DNA of 10,954 nt from AC-69 sp036519575. Lineage in GTDB: Bacteria > Actinomycetota > UBA4738 > HRBIN12. The stretch covers positions 1 through 10,954 of the forward strand of contig DATDKZ010000239.1 of NCBI GenBank assembly GCA_036519575.1, given 5' to 3'. The notes beneath the pieces were generated by a model. That model was given only the letters and a program-made list of their open reading frames with translations, was not told the DNA's origin and made no database searches. Below are positions 1 to 6,306 of the stretch, in pieces. Position numbers and translations under genes: made by a program. Numbering within the stretch: position 1 is the stretch's first letter; every line of letters starts with the position of its first letter.

Positions 1-14
1 AGAGATGTTCGAGC

Positions 15-42
15 CTCATTCTTCTCGCCGAGTTCGAATGAG
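15..42 (-). terminator. Possible hairpin downstream of tmRNA
   Basis: Perfect 7-base arms (ctcattc at 15-21 and gaatgag at 36-42) enclose a 14-base loop that itself holds a small ctc/gag stem (24-26 with 30-32). It begins 11 bases beyond the tmRNA 3' end. No run of T follows on the minus strand, so it is not a classic intrinsic terminator. It could be a 3' processing or end-protecting hairpin of the tmRNA precursor. This role is inferred from position only. Confidence 0.35.
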
Positions 43-52
43 CCGTTGAAAG

Positions 53-402
53 TGGAGGTGGGGGGAATCGAACCCCCGTCCCCAGGCGATCGTTCGGGTC
101 TTCTCCGGGCGCAGCCGGTGGTGGATCTCGCCTCGAGGCTCCCACCGGCGGAGGACCTCTCGGCCAGCCCGGGTGCGGTGTCCGCAGGCGGCCCCCGGGC
201 GGAGCCGTCTCCGTAAGCCTGCTCACGACGCCCGGCCCCCGACCGCAGGCGGATCAGGGCGGACGGCTACCTAACTACTTAGGCAGCGAGCGCGTATTCA
301 GTATTGGCGCTTGTGTTTCTCCCGGCTTTTAACGAGGCATCCGGGGACCTCGGCCCGCTTCCCCCGAGCGATATCCGCCCAGGTCGAAGCCAGTGCACCC
401 CC
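53..402 (-). ncRNA. ssrA: tmRNA (transfer-messenger RNA), one-piece
   Basis: The RNA rescues stalled ribosomes by trans-translation: charged with alanine and bound to SmpB, it enters the empty A site and supplies a short reading frame that tags the nascent protein for proteolysis. The tRNA-like ends are visible. The 5' acceptor strand GGGGGTG (402-396) pairs with CACCTCC (60-54), giving seven pairs with one G-U, followed by discriminator A at 53. The T arm has a 5-bp GGGGG/CCCCC stem and loop TTCGATT. The 5' end continues CACTGGCTTCGAC, the usual tmRNA D-domain signature. CCA is not encoded (CTT follows the discriminator). The length is 350 nt before CCA addition, normal for an uninterrupted one-piece tmRNA. 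The tag frame lies at 279-308. The gene sits 57 bases downstream of smpB, its protein partner, on the same strand. End positions were set by acceptor pairing and are precise to a base or two. Confidence 0.96.
279..308 (-). other. tmRNA proteolysis-tag reading frame (ANTEYALAA, stop TAA)
   Basis: On the minus strand the codons GCC AAT ACT GAA TAC GCG CTC GCT GCC TAA encode ANTEYALAA. The C-terminal YALAA is the canonical degron recognised by ClpXP and related proteases. The resume codon is taken as GCC at 306-308 because a tag starting Ala-Asn preceded by A at -4 fits known tmRNAs; the Thermus tag, as I recall it, is ANTNYALAA. The frame stays open upstream (reading GRNTS before the Ala), so a longer tag cannot be excluded. 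A second in-frame TAG lies four codons beyond the TAA. Confidence 0.8.
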
Positions 403-420
403 ATATGCAGTTGTGCTCAC

Positions 421-426
421 AGTATA
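421..426 (-). promoter_or_regulatory. Probable -10 box of the ssrA promoter
   Basis: TATACT (reverse complement of agtata) lies 18 bases before the mature tmRNA 5' end, inside the 57-base smpB-ssrA gap. Transcription would start about 7 bases after it, leaving a short leader for RNase P to remove. The -35 position (about 444-449) matches the consensus poorly. The same TATACTG sequence stands before the other RNA gene at 10935. Confidence 0.55.
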
Positions 427-459
427 CGGGCCTGGGGCATCGCCTCGGAGCACCCGACG

Positions 460-930
460 CTACCGTCGGCGACGGGCGGCCCGATCCATCTCGCGGCGGT
501 GCTCTCGCTCCAGGGTGGTCTGGCGCTTCTCGAACTGGCGCTTCCCTCGACCCAGCCCCACCTCCACTTTGGCCAAGCCATGCGAGAAGTACACGCGGAG
601 CGGGACGAGCGTCAATCCTCGCTCCTGGGTCTTCCCGATCAGCCGCTCGATCTCGTTCCGGTGCAGCAGCAGCTTTCTCCGACGGATGGGATCGTACCCA
701 CGCTTCTCCCCCTGCTCGTACGGTGGGATGTGCATCCCCTCGAGCCACACCTCGCCCCCCTGTACCCGCCCGTAGGCCTCGGACAGGGAGCCGCGACCGC
801 CGCGGAGCGACTTCACTTCCGAGCCGGTCAACACGATGCCTGCTTCGAACCGGTCGAGGATCTCGTAGTCGTGCAGCGCCCTGCGATTGGAGGCGACGGT
901 CTTCTGGCTGGGGTCGGCCTTGAGGCCCAC
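460..930 (-). CDS. smpB: SsrA-binding protein SmpB
   Basis: SmpB binds the tRNA-like domain of tmRNA and delivers it to stalled ribosomes; its C-terminal tail occupies the empty mRNA channel. The 156-residue product has the usual family length. It opens with the core motif NRRALHDYEILDRFEAGIVL (about residues 15-34), followed by TGSEVKSLR and GGEVWLEGMHIPPYEQG, the beta-barrel core that contacts tmRNA. VPLRVYFSHGLAKVEVGLGRGK lies towards the C-terminus, and the protein ends in a strongly basic tail (REMDRAARRRR), as expected. The start is a GTG at 930, nine bases after the ftsX stop, with no clear Shine-Dalgarno, so translational coupling to ftsX is likely. It is the last protein gene of the ftsE-ftsX-smpB run and is followed directly by ssrA. 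The identification is firm. Confidence 0.97.
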   Translation of the reverse strand: MGLKADPSQKTVASNRRALHDYEILDRFEAGIVLTGSEVKSLRGGRGSLSEAYGRVQGGEVWLEGMHIPPYEQGEKRGYDPIRRRKLLLHRNEIERLIGKTQERGLTLVPLRVYFSHGLAKVEVGLGRGKRQFEKRQTTLEREHRREMDRAARRRR

Positions 931-939
931 GGGCGAAGC

Positions 940-1797
940 TTAGACGTCGAGGAAGCGGCGCATCCCCGCCATGCTGGCCACCACGGCCACGACGGCTCCG
1001 GCGATCAGCAGCCAGGGGATCACGGCGATCACATCGCCGTTGGTGACCCAGGGCACGAACTGGATCGTGCCGTACAGCGGGTTGATGAACGCGACCTTCA
1101 GGCCGAACAGGAACAGGACCGCCGCGCCCGCGCCGATCAGGCTCTCGAACAGGCCCTCGATGAGGAATGGAGCCCGGATGCGCCAGTTGGTGGCGCCCAC
1201 CAGCTTCATGATCCCGATCTCCTTGCGCCGCGCGAACAGTCCCATCCGCACCGTGTTGGCGATGAGGATGGCCGCTGCGATCAGCATGACCATGGCCACG
1301 ATCAGGACGCCCACCCTGAACACGCGGGTCACCGCGAACAGCCGATCCAGGAAGCCGCTCTGGTCCACGATGCGGTCGATGCCCGGCTGCCCCTTCAGGA
1401 CGGCGGCCACCTGCGCGTACTGCTGAGGGTCGTCCAGCTTCACTCGGAGGGAGGCCGGCAGCGTGCCGCAATCGACGTTTTCCACCAGCGCCTTCTGGCT
1501 CGAGAAGATCTGCTTGAACCGAGCGCAGGCCTCGTCCTTGGTCTCGTAGTGAACGTCGGAGACGACCGGCAGTTCCTGCAGCTTGCCGCTGAGCGTCGCG
1601 ACGGTCTGAGGGTTGACCGGATCGGTGAGGTACACGGCCACCTCCACGTTGCCCGTGGCCGCCTCGATCATGAGGTTCACCTGTCGGGAGATGAGCAGCG
1701 CCAGGCCGAACAGCAGCAGGGCGATGAACGTGGTTGAGACTGCAGCGAACGCGACCAGACCATTACGCCTGAGGCCCGTCGTGACCTCGCGGAGCAT
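940..1797 (-). CDS. ftsX: Cell division protein FtsX (ABC transporter-like membrane subunit)
   Basis: FtsX is the membrane partner of the ATPase FtsE. The complex does not transport a solute; it passes ATP-driven conformational changes to peptidoglycan hydrolases or their activators at the division site (RipC in mycobacteria). The 285-residue product has the family layout: a short basic N-terminus, TM1 at about 18-37, an extracytoplasmic domain at about 40-155, then TM2 (162-182), TM3 (about 213-236) and TM4 (258-277). ARRKEIGIMKLVGATNWRIR (189-208) is the conserved cytoplasmic loop before TM3. Two cysteines in the outer domain (C91, C110) could form a disulfide. The ATG at 1797 is preferred because AGGA stands 8 bases before it. 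An in-frame GTG at 1818, immediately after the ftsE stop, would add seven residues and cannot be excluded. Confidence 0.96.
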   Translation of the reverse strand: MLREVTTGLRRNGLVAFAAVSTTFIALLLFGLALLISRQVNLMIEAATGNVEVAVYLTDPVNPQTVATLSGKLQELPVVSDVHYETKDEACARFKQIFSSQKALVENVDCGTLPASLRVKLDDPQQYAQVAAVLKGQPGIDRIVDQSGFLDRLFAVTRVFRVGVLIVAMVMLIAAAILIANTVRMGLFARRKEIGIMKLVGATNWRIRAPFLIEGLFESLIGAGAAVLFLFGLKVAFINPLYGTIQFVPWVTNGDVIAVIPWLLIAGAVVAVVASMAGMRRFLDV

Positions 1798-1818
1798 GTA
1801 ATCCGTCCTGCCGGGCAC

Positions 1819-2496
1819 CTAGCTGTACACCCCCCGGGACTGGTCGCGGATGACGTGGCCGAAGTCGAGCTCGATCACGCGCCGTCGCATCGCGTCCACG
1901 ATGGCCTGATCGTGGGTGGCCATGACCACGGTCGTGCCGATCCGGTTCACCTTGTCCAGCAGCCGCATGATGTCCACTGAGGTGCTGGGGTCGAGGTTCC
2001 CCGTGGGCTCGTCGGCCAGCAACACGAGCGGCCGGTTCACCACCGCCCGGGCGAGTGAGACGCGCTGCTGTTCGCCACCCGAGAGCTCATCGGGGTACCC
2101 GTTCAGCTTGTCGCCAAGGCCGACGAGCTCCAGGATCTCCGGGACCCGTTGATCGATCACGTGTTTCGGCTTCCCGATGACATCGAGGGCGAAGGCGACG
2201 TTCTCGAAGACGGTCTTGTCCTGGAGCAGCTTGAAGTCCTGGAACACCGTGCCGATGTTGCGGCGGAGGTACGGCACCTTCCACGGCGACAGCTTGGCCA
2301 GGTTTTTTCCGGCCACGTAGATGTCGCCCTTGCTCGCCTCCTCCTCCTTGAGGAGCAGACGGATGAAGGTGGACTTGCCCGAGCCGGACGTGCCCACGAT
2401 GAAGACGAACTCGCCCTTCTCGACTTCGACGCTCACGTCCTCGAGGGCGACGACGCCGTTCCGGTACACCTTGGTGACGCGCTGAACAGTGATCAT
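1819..2496 (-). CDS. ftsE: Cell division ATP-binding protein FtsE
   Basis: FtsE is the cytoplasmic ABC-type ATPase that works with FtsX to couple cell division to peptidoglycan hydrolysis. All ABC motifs are present in the 225-residue product: Walker A GTSGSGKST (35-43), Q-loop glutamine in FQDFKLL (Q86), signature LSGGEQQRVSLARA (138-151), Walker B VLLADEPTGNLDP (158-170) and switch histidine in ATHD (H195). The length is typical of FtsE. The start is ATG at 2496, with a weak GGAACAGAAG purine stretch ahead. It abuts ftsX and forms one transcript with ftsX, smpB and probably ssrA read-through. Upstream it faces the divergent yfhO-like gene across a short control region. Confidence 0.97.
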   Translation of the reverse strand: MITVQRVTKVYRNGVVALEDVSVEVEKGEFVFIVGTSGSGKSTFIRLLLKEEEASKGDIYVAGKNLAKLSPWKVPYLRRNIGTVFQDFKLLQDKTVFENVAFALDVIGKPKHVIDQRVPEILELVGLGDKLNGYPDELSGGEQQRVSLARAVVNRPLVLLADEPTGNLDPSTSVDIMRLLDKVNRIGTTVVMATHDQAIVDAMRRRVIELDFGHVIRDQSRGVYS

Positions 2497-2528
2497 CTTC
2501 TGTTCCGGGGGTAGGACGGATGAAACCG

Positions 2529-2547
2529 CGGCTGAGTGTAACAGCCG
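2529..2547. promoter_or_regulatory. Palindrome over a candidate ftsE promoter in the divergent ftsE/yfhO gap
   Basis: Six-base arms cggctg (2529-2534) and cagccg (2542-2547) flank the seven bases agtgtaa. Read on the minus strand, this centre supplies TACACT (2540-2535), a plausible -10 box for ftsE about 39 bases ahead of its start codon; no good -35 is visible. A protein bound to the palindrome would cover that -10 box. Control of either gene is inference. The stretch also argues that the yfho-like gene starts downstream of it, at 2589. Confidence 0.35.
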
Positions 2548-2588
2548 TCCCCCGTGAACGGAACGAAGCTCAACTAGGCTGGGCGCTC

Positions 2589-5054
2589 ATGAGAACGGCC
2601 GAGCGGGCAGCCAGCACGCCCCGGACGAGCGTCACTGTGGCTCGGTCCCCCCTTCGGCGGGCGGCCGGCACGGCCGCGGGGCCGGCGCTCATCGTGGCCT
2701 CGGTGCTGATCGCCATGCGAGGGTTCGTGTTCGCCGATCTCCTGTCGAACCAGCATCCCGACGTCCTGTCCTTCTGGCTTCCGCGATCGTGCCTGTTGGG
2801 CCGGAGCCTCGCCGCCGGGCATGTGCCTTTGTGGAACCCGTTCGAGATGGCGGGAACCCCCTTCGCCGCCGATCCTCAGTCCGGCTGGCTCTATCTCCCG
2901 TGGATGCTCCTGTCGTGGCTCCTGCCGTGTGGGGCCGGCCTCCGAGCGTTCATCGTGCTCCAGCCCCTCCTGGCCGGGCTGGGGTTGTTCTGGTTCCTTC
3001 GAAAGGAAAGGCTGCACAGGATTGCGGCCACGCTCGGTGGGCTTTCGCTAGCGATGCTGATCGCCGCATCGAACCTGGCGATCAGCCTTCCGTTCGCCGC
3101 GACGCTGGCGTGGACGCCGTTCGTCCTGGTCGCGGCGTCCGGCTTCCTAACGGAACGGAGATGGTTCGCCCGGCTCGGGTGGCTCGCGCTCGGCGCGCTC
3201 GCGTGGGGGCAAGTGGCCAGCGCCCACCTGTCGCATGGCCTGCTCGTGTCCACAGCCGTCGTGACGGCCTACGTGGCAGCGCGCATCATCCACGACATCC
3301 GATCCGGCTTGTCGCCGGCGGCGGCTGCGGTGGGCCTGGCGCTGCTCTTCCTCGCGTTCCTTCCCATCGCGAACCTGGCCATCCTGGTCCCGCGGTTCGC
3401 GCTGATCCCGAACACCAGCTTGCAAGGCGGGTACGCGGCGCTCGGTGGGACGCTCGCGCGGATCGCCGGCGTTGAGGACCGTCCGTTACCGACGAGCGGG
3501 ATCTGGAGCGCATGGCCAGTGTCGTTGGCCAGTGCGCCGGGCGCATACGTGGGAGCGGCCGTGTTGCTCTCGATCCCCGCGGCGTTTCGGGCCCGGGGCT
3601 TCCGGTTCCTGACGATCGCCTTCGTCGCCGCCGGGGGCATGGCTTACGCGTTGACACTCGACCTGTTCGTGGGGGCCGCGTGGTTCCGGGACCTCGTGCT
3701 GCGGCTCCCGTACGGGGACGTCTACCTCCACAACCCGGGACGGCTGCGATACCTCGTGCTGCTCGTCGGCCCAGTGCTGGGGGCCATTGGGCTGCAAGGG
3801 TTCCTGGAACGGCTCCCCTCGCGTAGGGAGGCCGCCTGGTGGATGGGGGGGGCGGCGGCACTCTTCGTCGGGCTGCCGGTCCTTCTCGGCGCGCACCCGG
3901 AACGGTTCGTGGTCTTCGCCCTGGGGACGGTCGCCACGGTGCCGGTCCTGTTCGGCTTGTTCCGAGGGAGGCGGTGGGCGGCAACGACGCTTCCCATCGT
4001 CCTTGCGGCGGAGCTGCTCGGCGGGGCGCTGTGGTCCTCGGCGTACCGGGGCGGCACAGTGTTCGTGGGACTGGAGGGGCACTCGCACCCCGCCCTCGCA
4101 CCGCAGCCGCTTCGGTGGCCGGAGGTGCCGATGGACCGGTACCTCGAGGCGGGGCCGATCGCCCGGTATCTCCAGAACCGAGCCGAGGGGGCCCGCTACC
4201 TCAGCTGGATCCCACCTGCCGCCTACTTCAACAAGGGCTATCTCACCTCGCAGAAACCGGAGGACTGGCCGGCGCTGCTCCTAGGCCGGGCCGTGTTGTT
4301 CCGGTTGCACGATCCCCTTGGGTACTCGCCGATCCAGCTGCCTCGGTACTGGTCCTACATCCGGGCAACCAACCGGCTGCCGGTCTACTACAACGCGGCC
4401 GTCCTCCAACTCCCGTCGCTCAAGGACCTCCGGTTGCTTGGGGTCCGATACCTGATCGTCGCACAGGGGGTCGGACTGCCTCCCGGATTGTCCGGCTCGA
4501 TGGTCGCCTCGGAGCGCGGCTCCGACCTGTACCAGGTGGCGGGGTCCGAACCCAGGGTGTCGGTCGTATCGACGTGGACGAGGGTTCCCGGCGGCGTCGA
4601 GGCCCTCCAGGCCGTCCGGGACGTCAGCTTCGATCCGGGCACGAGCGCCGTGGTGGAAGGCCGACCCGGTTTCTCCGCGACTGGCCAGGGGGGCGAGCTC
4701 GCCGGAAGCGCGACGTACCGGGAGACCGTGCCCGAGGACGTCTCGATCACGGCATCGGCCAGCGCACCGTCGGTGGTGGTGGTTCGCAACGCATGGGACG
4801 GGGGATGGTCGGCCACCGTCGACGGGAGGCCGGCGCCGGTGCTCCGGACCGACTATTTCCTCCAGGGTGTTGCGATCCCGTCCGGCACCCACGAGATACG
4901 CCTGACCTACCGGGACCCGATGATCGGGCGAGGGCTCGCCCTCTCGGCCTTGGTCTGGCTGGGGTGGCTCGCCGGCCTGGCCGGCGCGGCCACCGTGGAG
5001 CGCCGGTCCAGACTCGTCCGCAGACCCTTGCAGACGTCGGGGATCCGGAGCTAG
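2589..5054 (+). CDS. YfhO-family polytopic membrane protein (GT-C-like glycosyltransferase candidate)
   Basis: Large membrane protein (821 residues from this start) of the bacterial YfhO family. YfhO proteins resemble GT-C glycosyltransferases that use polyprenyl-phosphate sugars on the outer membrane face; B. subtilis YfhO is implicated in decorating lipoteichoic acid. About 14 hydrophobic segments fill roughly the first 485 residues. The first outer loop carries NQHPDVLSFWLP and PLWNPFEMAGTPFAADPQSG (80-99 from this start), the family hallmark with likely acidic catalytic or binding residues. A soluble outer domain follows, with the terminal beta unit NAWDGGWSATVDGRPAPVLR and GTHEIRLTYRDP. 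One last TM (about 785-807) and a basic tail complete it. An upstream ATG at 2520 is in frame, but the intervening 23 codons have AT-rich third positions unlike the gene and cover the ftsE promoter area; neither start has a strong Shine-Dalgarno. It is one of only two plus-strand genes. The substrate cannot be told from the sequence. Confidence 0.88.
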   Translation: MRTAERAASTPRTSVTVARSPLRRAAGTAAGPALIVASVLIAMRGFVFADLLSNQHPDVLSFWLPRSCLLGRSLAAGHVPLWNPFEMAGTPFAADPQSGWLYLPWMLLSWLLPCGAGLRAFIVLQPLLAGLGLFWFLRKERLHRIAATLGGLSLAMLIAASNLAISLPFAATLAWTPFVLVAASGFLTERRWFARLGWLALGALAWGQVASAHLSHGLLVSTAVVTAYVAARIIHDIRSGLSPAAAAVGLALLFLAFLPIANLAILVPRFALIPNTSLQGGYAALGGTLARIAGVEDRPLPTSGIWSAWPVSLASAPGAYVGAAVLLSIPAAFRARGFRFLTIAFVAAGGMAYALTLDLFVGAAWFRDLVLRLPYGDVYLHNPGRLRYLVLLVGPVLGAIGLQGFLERLPSRREAAWWMGGAAALFVGLPVLLGAHPERFVVFALGTVATVPVLFGLFRGRRWAATTLPIVLAAELLGGALWSSAYRGGTVFVGLEGHSHPALAPQPLRWPEVPMDRYLEAGPIARYLQNRAEGARYLSWIPPAAYFNKGYLTSQKPEDWPALLLGRAVLFRLHDPLGYSPIQLPRYWSYIRATNRLPVYYNAAVLQLPSLKDLRLLGVRYLIVAQGVGLPPGLSGSMVASERGSDLYQVAGSEPRVSVVSTWTRVPGGVEALQAVRDVSFDPGTSAVVEGRPGFSATGQGGELAGSATYRETVPEDVSITASASAPSVVVVRNAWDGGWSATVDGRPAPVLRTDYFLQGVAIPSGTHEIRLTYRDPMIGRGLALSALVWLGWLAGLAGAATVERRSRLVRRPLQTSGIRS

Positions 5055-6167
5055 GCCGCGCGGCCTTCCTCCGCCCGGCGTCGGAGCTCAGCCTCGATGA
5101 GCGGGTCGATGTCCCCGTCCAATACCCGGTCCACATCGGTGATCTCGAGGTTCGTCCGGTGGTCCTTGACCAGTCGGTACGGCGCGAGGACGTAGGAACG
5201 GATCTGGGAGCCGAAATCGATCCCCCGGCGCTCGCCTCGAAGCGCCTCGAGCTTCTGTTGCTGCTCCCGTCGCATCCGTTCGGCCAGCCGGGCCTTCAGG
5301 ATCCGCATGGCAACGGCCCGGTTCTGGAGCTGCGACCGCTCGTTCTGGCACGCGGCGGTGATGCCCGTGGGGAGATGCGTGATCCGCACGGCCGAGTCGG
5401 TCGTGTTCACCGATTGCCCGCCCGGCCCCGTGGACCGATACACGTCGATCCGTAGGTCCTTGGGGTCGATCTCGATGTCCTCCTCGTCGGTCTCCTCGAG
5501 AAGGGGGATGACGTCGAGGCTGGCGAACGAGGTGTGCCGGCGCTTGGCCGCGTCGAACGGCGAGATCCGGACGAGTCGATGAACGCCGCGTTCCGTCGAC
5601 AGGAGCCCGTACGCGTTGGACCCGTGGACGATGAACGTTGCGCTCTTGATCCCCGCCTCCTCCCCAGGCAGGATCTCGTCCACCTCGACGTCGAAGCCGT
5701 GGCGCTCGGCCCACCGCAGGTACATCCGGAGCAACATCTCCGCCCAGTCCTGCGACTCGGTGCCGCCCGCGCCGGCGTGGAGGGTGGCGACGGCGTCGTT
5801 GTGGTCGTATTCGCCCCCCAGGAGCGCGGTCAGCTCGAGCCCGTCGATCTCGGTCTCGAGGGCGGAGACCGTCTGCTCGAGCTCTCGTTCGAGCTCGGGG
5901 TCGCCCTCAAGTCCAAGGAGCTCGTCGATCGCTCGAGCGTCGGCCAGACGGCGTTCCAGGGACTCGAATCGATCGACATCGGCCCGCAGTCGGGCCAGGC
6001 GCGTGGTCAGCTGCTGGGCACGCGCGGGTTCGTCCCACAGAGACGGGTCGGAGGCCCCTTGCTCCAACTCCGCCACCTTGGCGCGCTTGGCCTCGACGTC
6101 AAAGGAACTCCTTGGCGGAGGCGATGCGTTGGGACAGGTGCTCGATCCGCTCGGTGAAGTCGCCCAC
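5051..6167 (-). CDS. prfB: Peptide chain release factor 2 (RF2), made by programmed +1 frameshift
   Basis: RF2 recognises UGA and UAA stop codons and triggers peptide release. The gene needs a +1 shift. Frame 0 runs from GTG at 6167 for 22 codons (starting MGDFTERIEH) to an in-frame TGA at 6099-6101. After slippage at CTT, reading resumes at GAC (6100-6098) and continues to TAG at 5051, giving 371 residues, close to E. coli RF2. The stop-codon recognition tripeptide SPF is at about 202-204 and the catalytic GGQ at about 249-251 in STGPGGQSVNTTDSAVRITH, both at canonical positions. The N-terminal coiled-coil domain and AGAGGTESQDWAEMLLRMY are typical. The conceptual ORF beginning at 6076 is only the post-shift part. 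There is no good Shine-Dalgarno at the GTG, and a -10-like box 7 bases upstream suggests a leaderless message. The stop overlaps that of the convergent yfhO-like gene. Certainty is high. Confidence 0.97.
6099..6113 (-). promoter_or_regulatory. RF2 programmed +1 frameshift site
   Basis: Minus-strand sequence AAGGAG TTC CTT TGA C. The internal Shine-Dalgarno (6113-6108) stands three bases before the slippery CTT (6104-6102), which is followed by the weak stop context TGA-C. This matches the E. coli prfB autoregulatory site in order and spacing. When RF2 is scarce, the ribosome pauses at UGA, the Shine-Dalgarno pairing pushes it forward and full-length RF2 is made. Confidence 0.95.
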
Positions 6168-6174
6168 GCGGCCT

Positions 6175-6180
6175 ATCGTA
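6175..6180 (-). promoter_or_regulatory. Candidate -10 box for prfB (leaderless start)
   Basis: TACGAT (reverse complement of atcgta) fits TANNNT and lies exactly 7 bases before the prfB GTG, so transcription could begin at or next to the start codon. Together with the absent Shine-Dalgarno this suggests a leaderless mRNA, common in Actinomycetota. No convincing -35 was found. Confidence 0.4.
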
Positions 6181-6195
6181 CCCGCCTCCCCCACC

Positions 6196-6234
6196 GGTGC
6201 CGCGCATCACCACGGATCCGTGGCGCCCGGCACC
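6196..6234. promoter_or_regulatory. Nested palindromes between divergent prfB and the small membrane gene
   Basis: A perfect 14-bp palindrome (ccacggatccgtgg, 6210-6223) lies inside outer arms ggtgccg (6196-6202) and cggcacc (6228-6234), with unpaired spacers of seven and four bases between. The element is in the 139-base gap between divergent start codons, about 30 bases upstream of the prfB -10 candidate. It could be an operator or a cruciform-forming site. No transcript is implied. Confidence 0.35.
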
Positions 6235-6270
6235 GCGACGAGGCCCCGGCGGGCCATACGGTGTTGCAGA

Positions 6271-6302
6271 GCTGCGGGACCCGCAGCCAGGGTGAAGGAG
6301 GG
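6271..6302 (+). promoter_or_regulatory. 17-bp palindrome followed by a strong ribosome binding site
   Basis: Arms gctgcggg (6271-6278) and cccgcagc (6280-6287) are perfectly complementary around one central a. The Shine-Dalgarno aaggaggg (6295-6302) follows seven bases later and stands four bases before the ATG at 6307. This ribosome binding site decides the start of the small plus-strand gene. In RNA the palindrome would form a tight hairpin close to the binding site; in DNA it could be an operator. Confidence 0.5.
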
Positions 6303-6306
6303 AACC

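Noticed and set aside
1..60. Integration (att) site of a genomic island at the tmRNA 3' end
   Set aside because: tmRNA 3' ends are common integration targets, but no integrase gene or direct repeat of the tmRNA end is visible in the window.
304..1737. Plus-strand open frame of 477 codons opposite ssrA, smpB and ftsX
   Set aside because: It is antisense to genes that are certain, is rich in His, Asp, Gln and Arg with no domain, and is the usual by-product of high GC on the reverse strand.
2520..2588. ATG at 2520 as the start of the yfhO-like gene
   Set aside because: The 23 codons to 2589 have AT-rich third positions unlike the rest of the gene and contain the ftsE promoter-like palindrome. 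It is not fully excluded because neither start has a strong ribosome binding site.
3839..5455. Plus-strand 538-codon frame overlapping the yfhO-like gene and prfB
   Set aside because: It is out of frame with the clear YfhO reading and runs on into antisense prfB; Gly/Arg/Pro-rich with no motif.
6112..6306. N-terminal extension of the small membrane protein to 6112
   Set aside because: It overlaps the prfB 5' end and the palindromic control region. The Shine-Dalgarno at 6295-6302 clearly serves the ATG at 6307.
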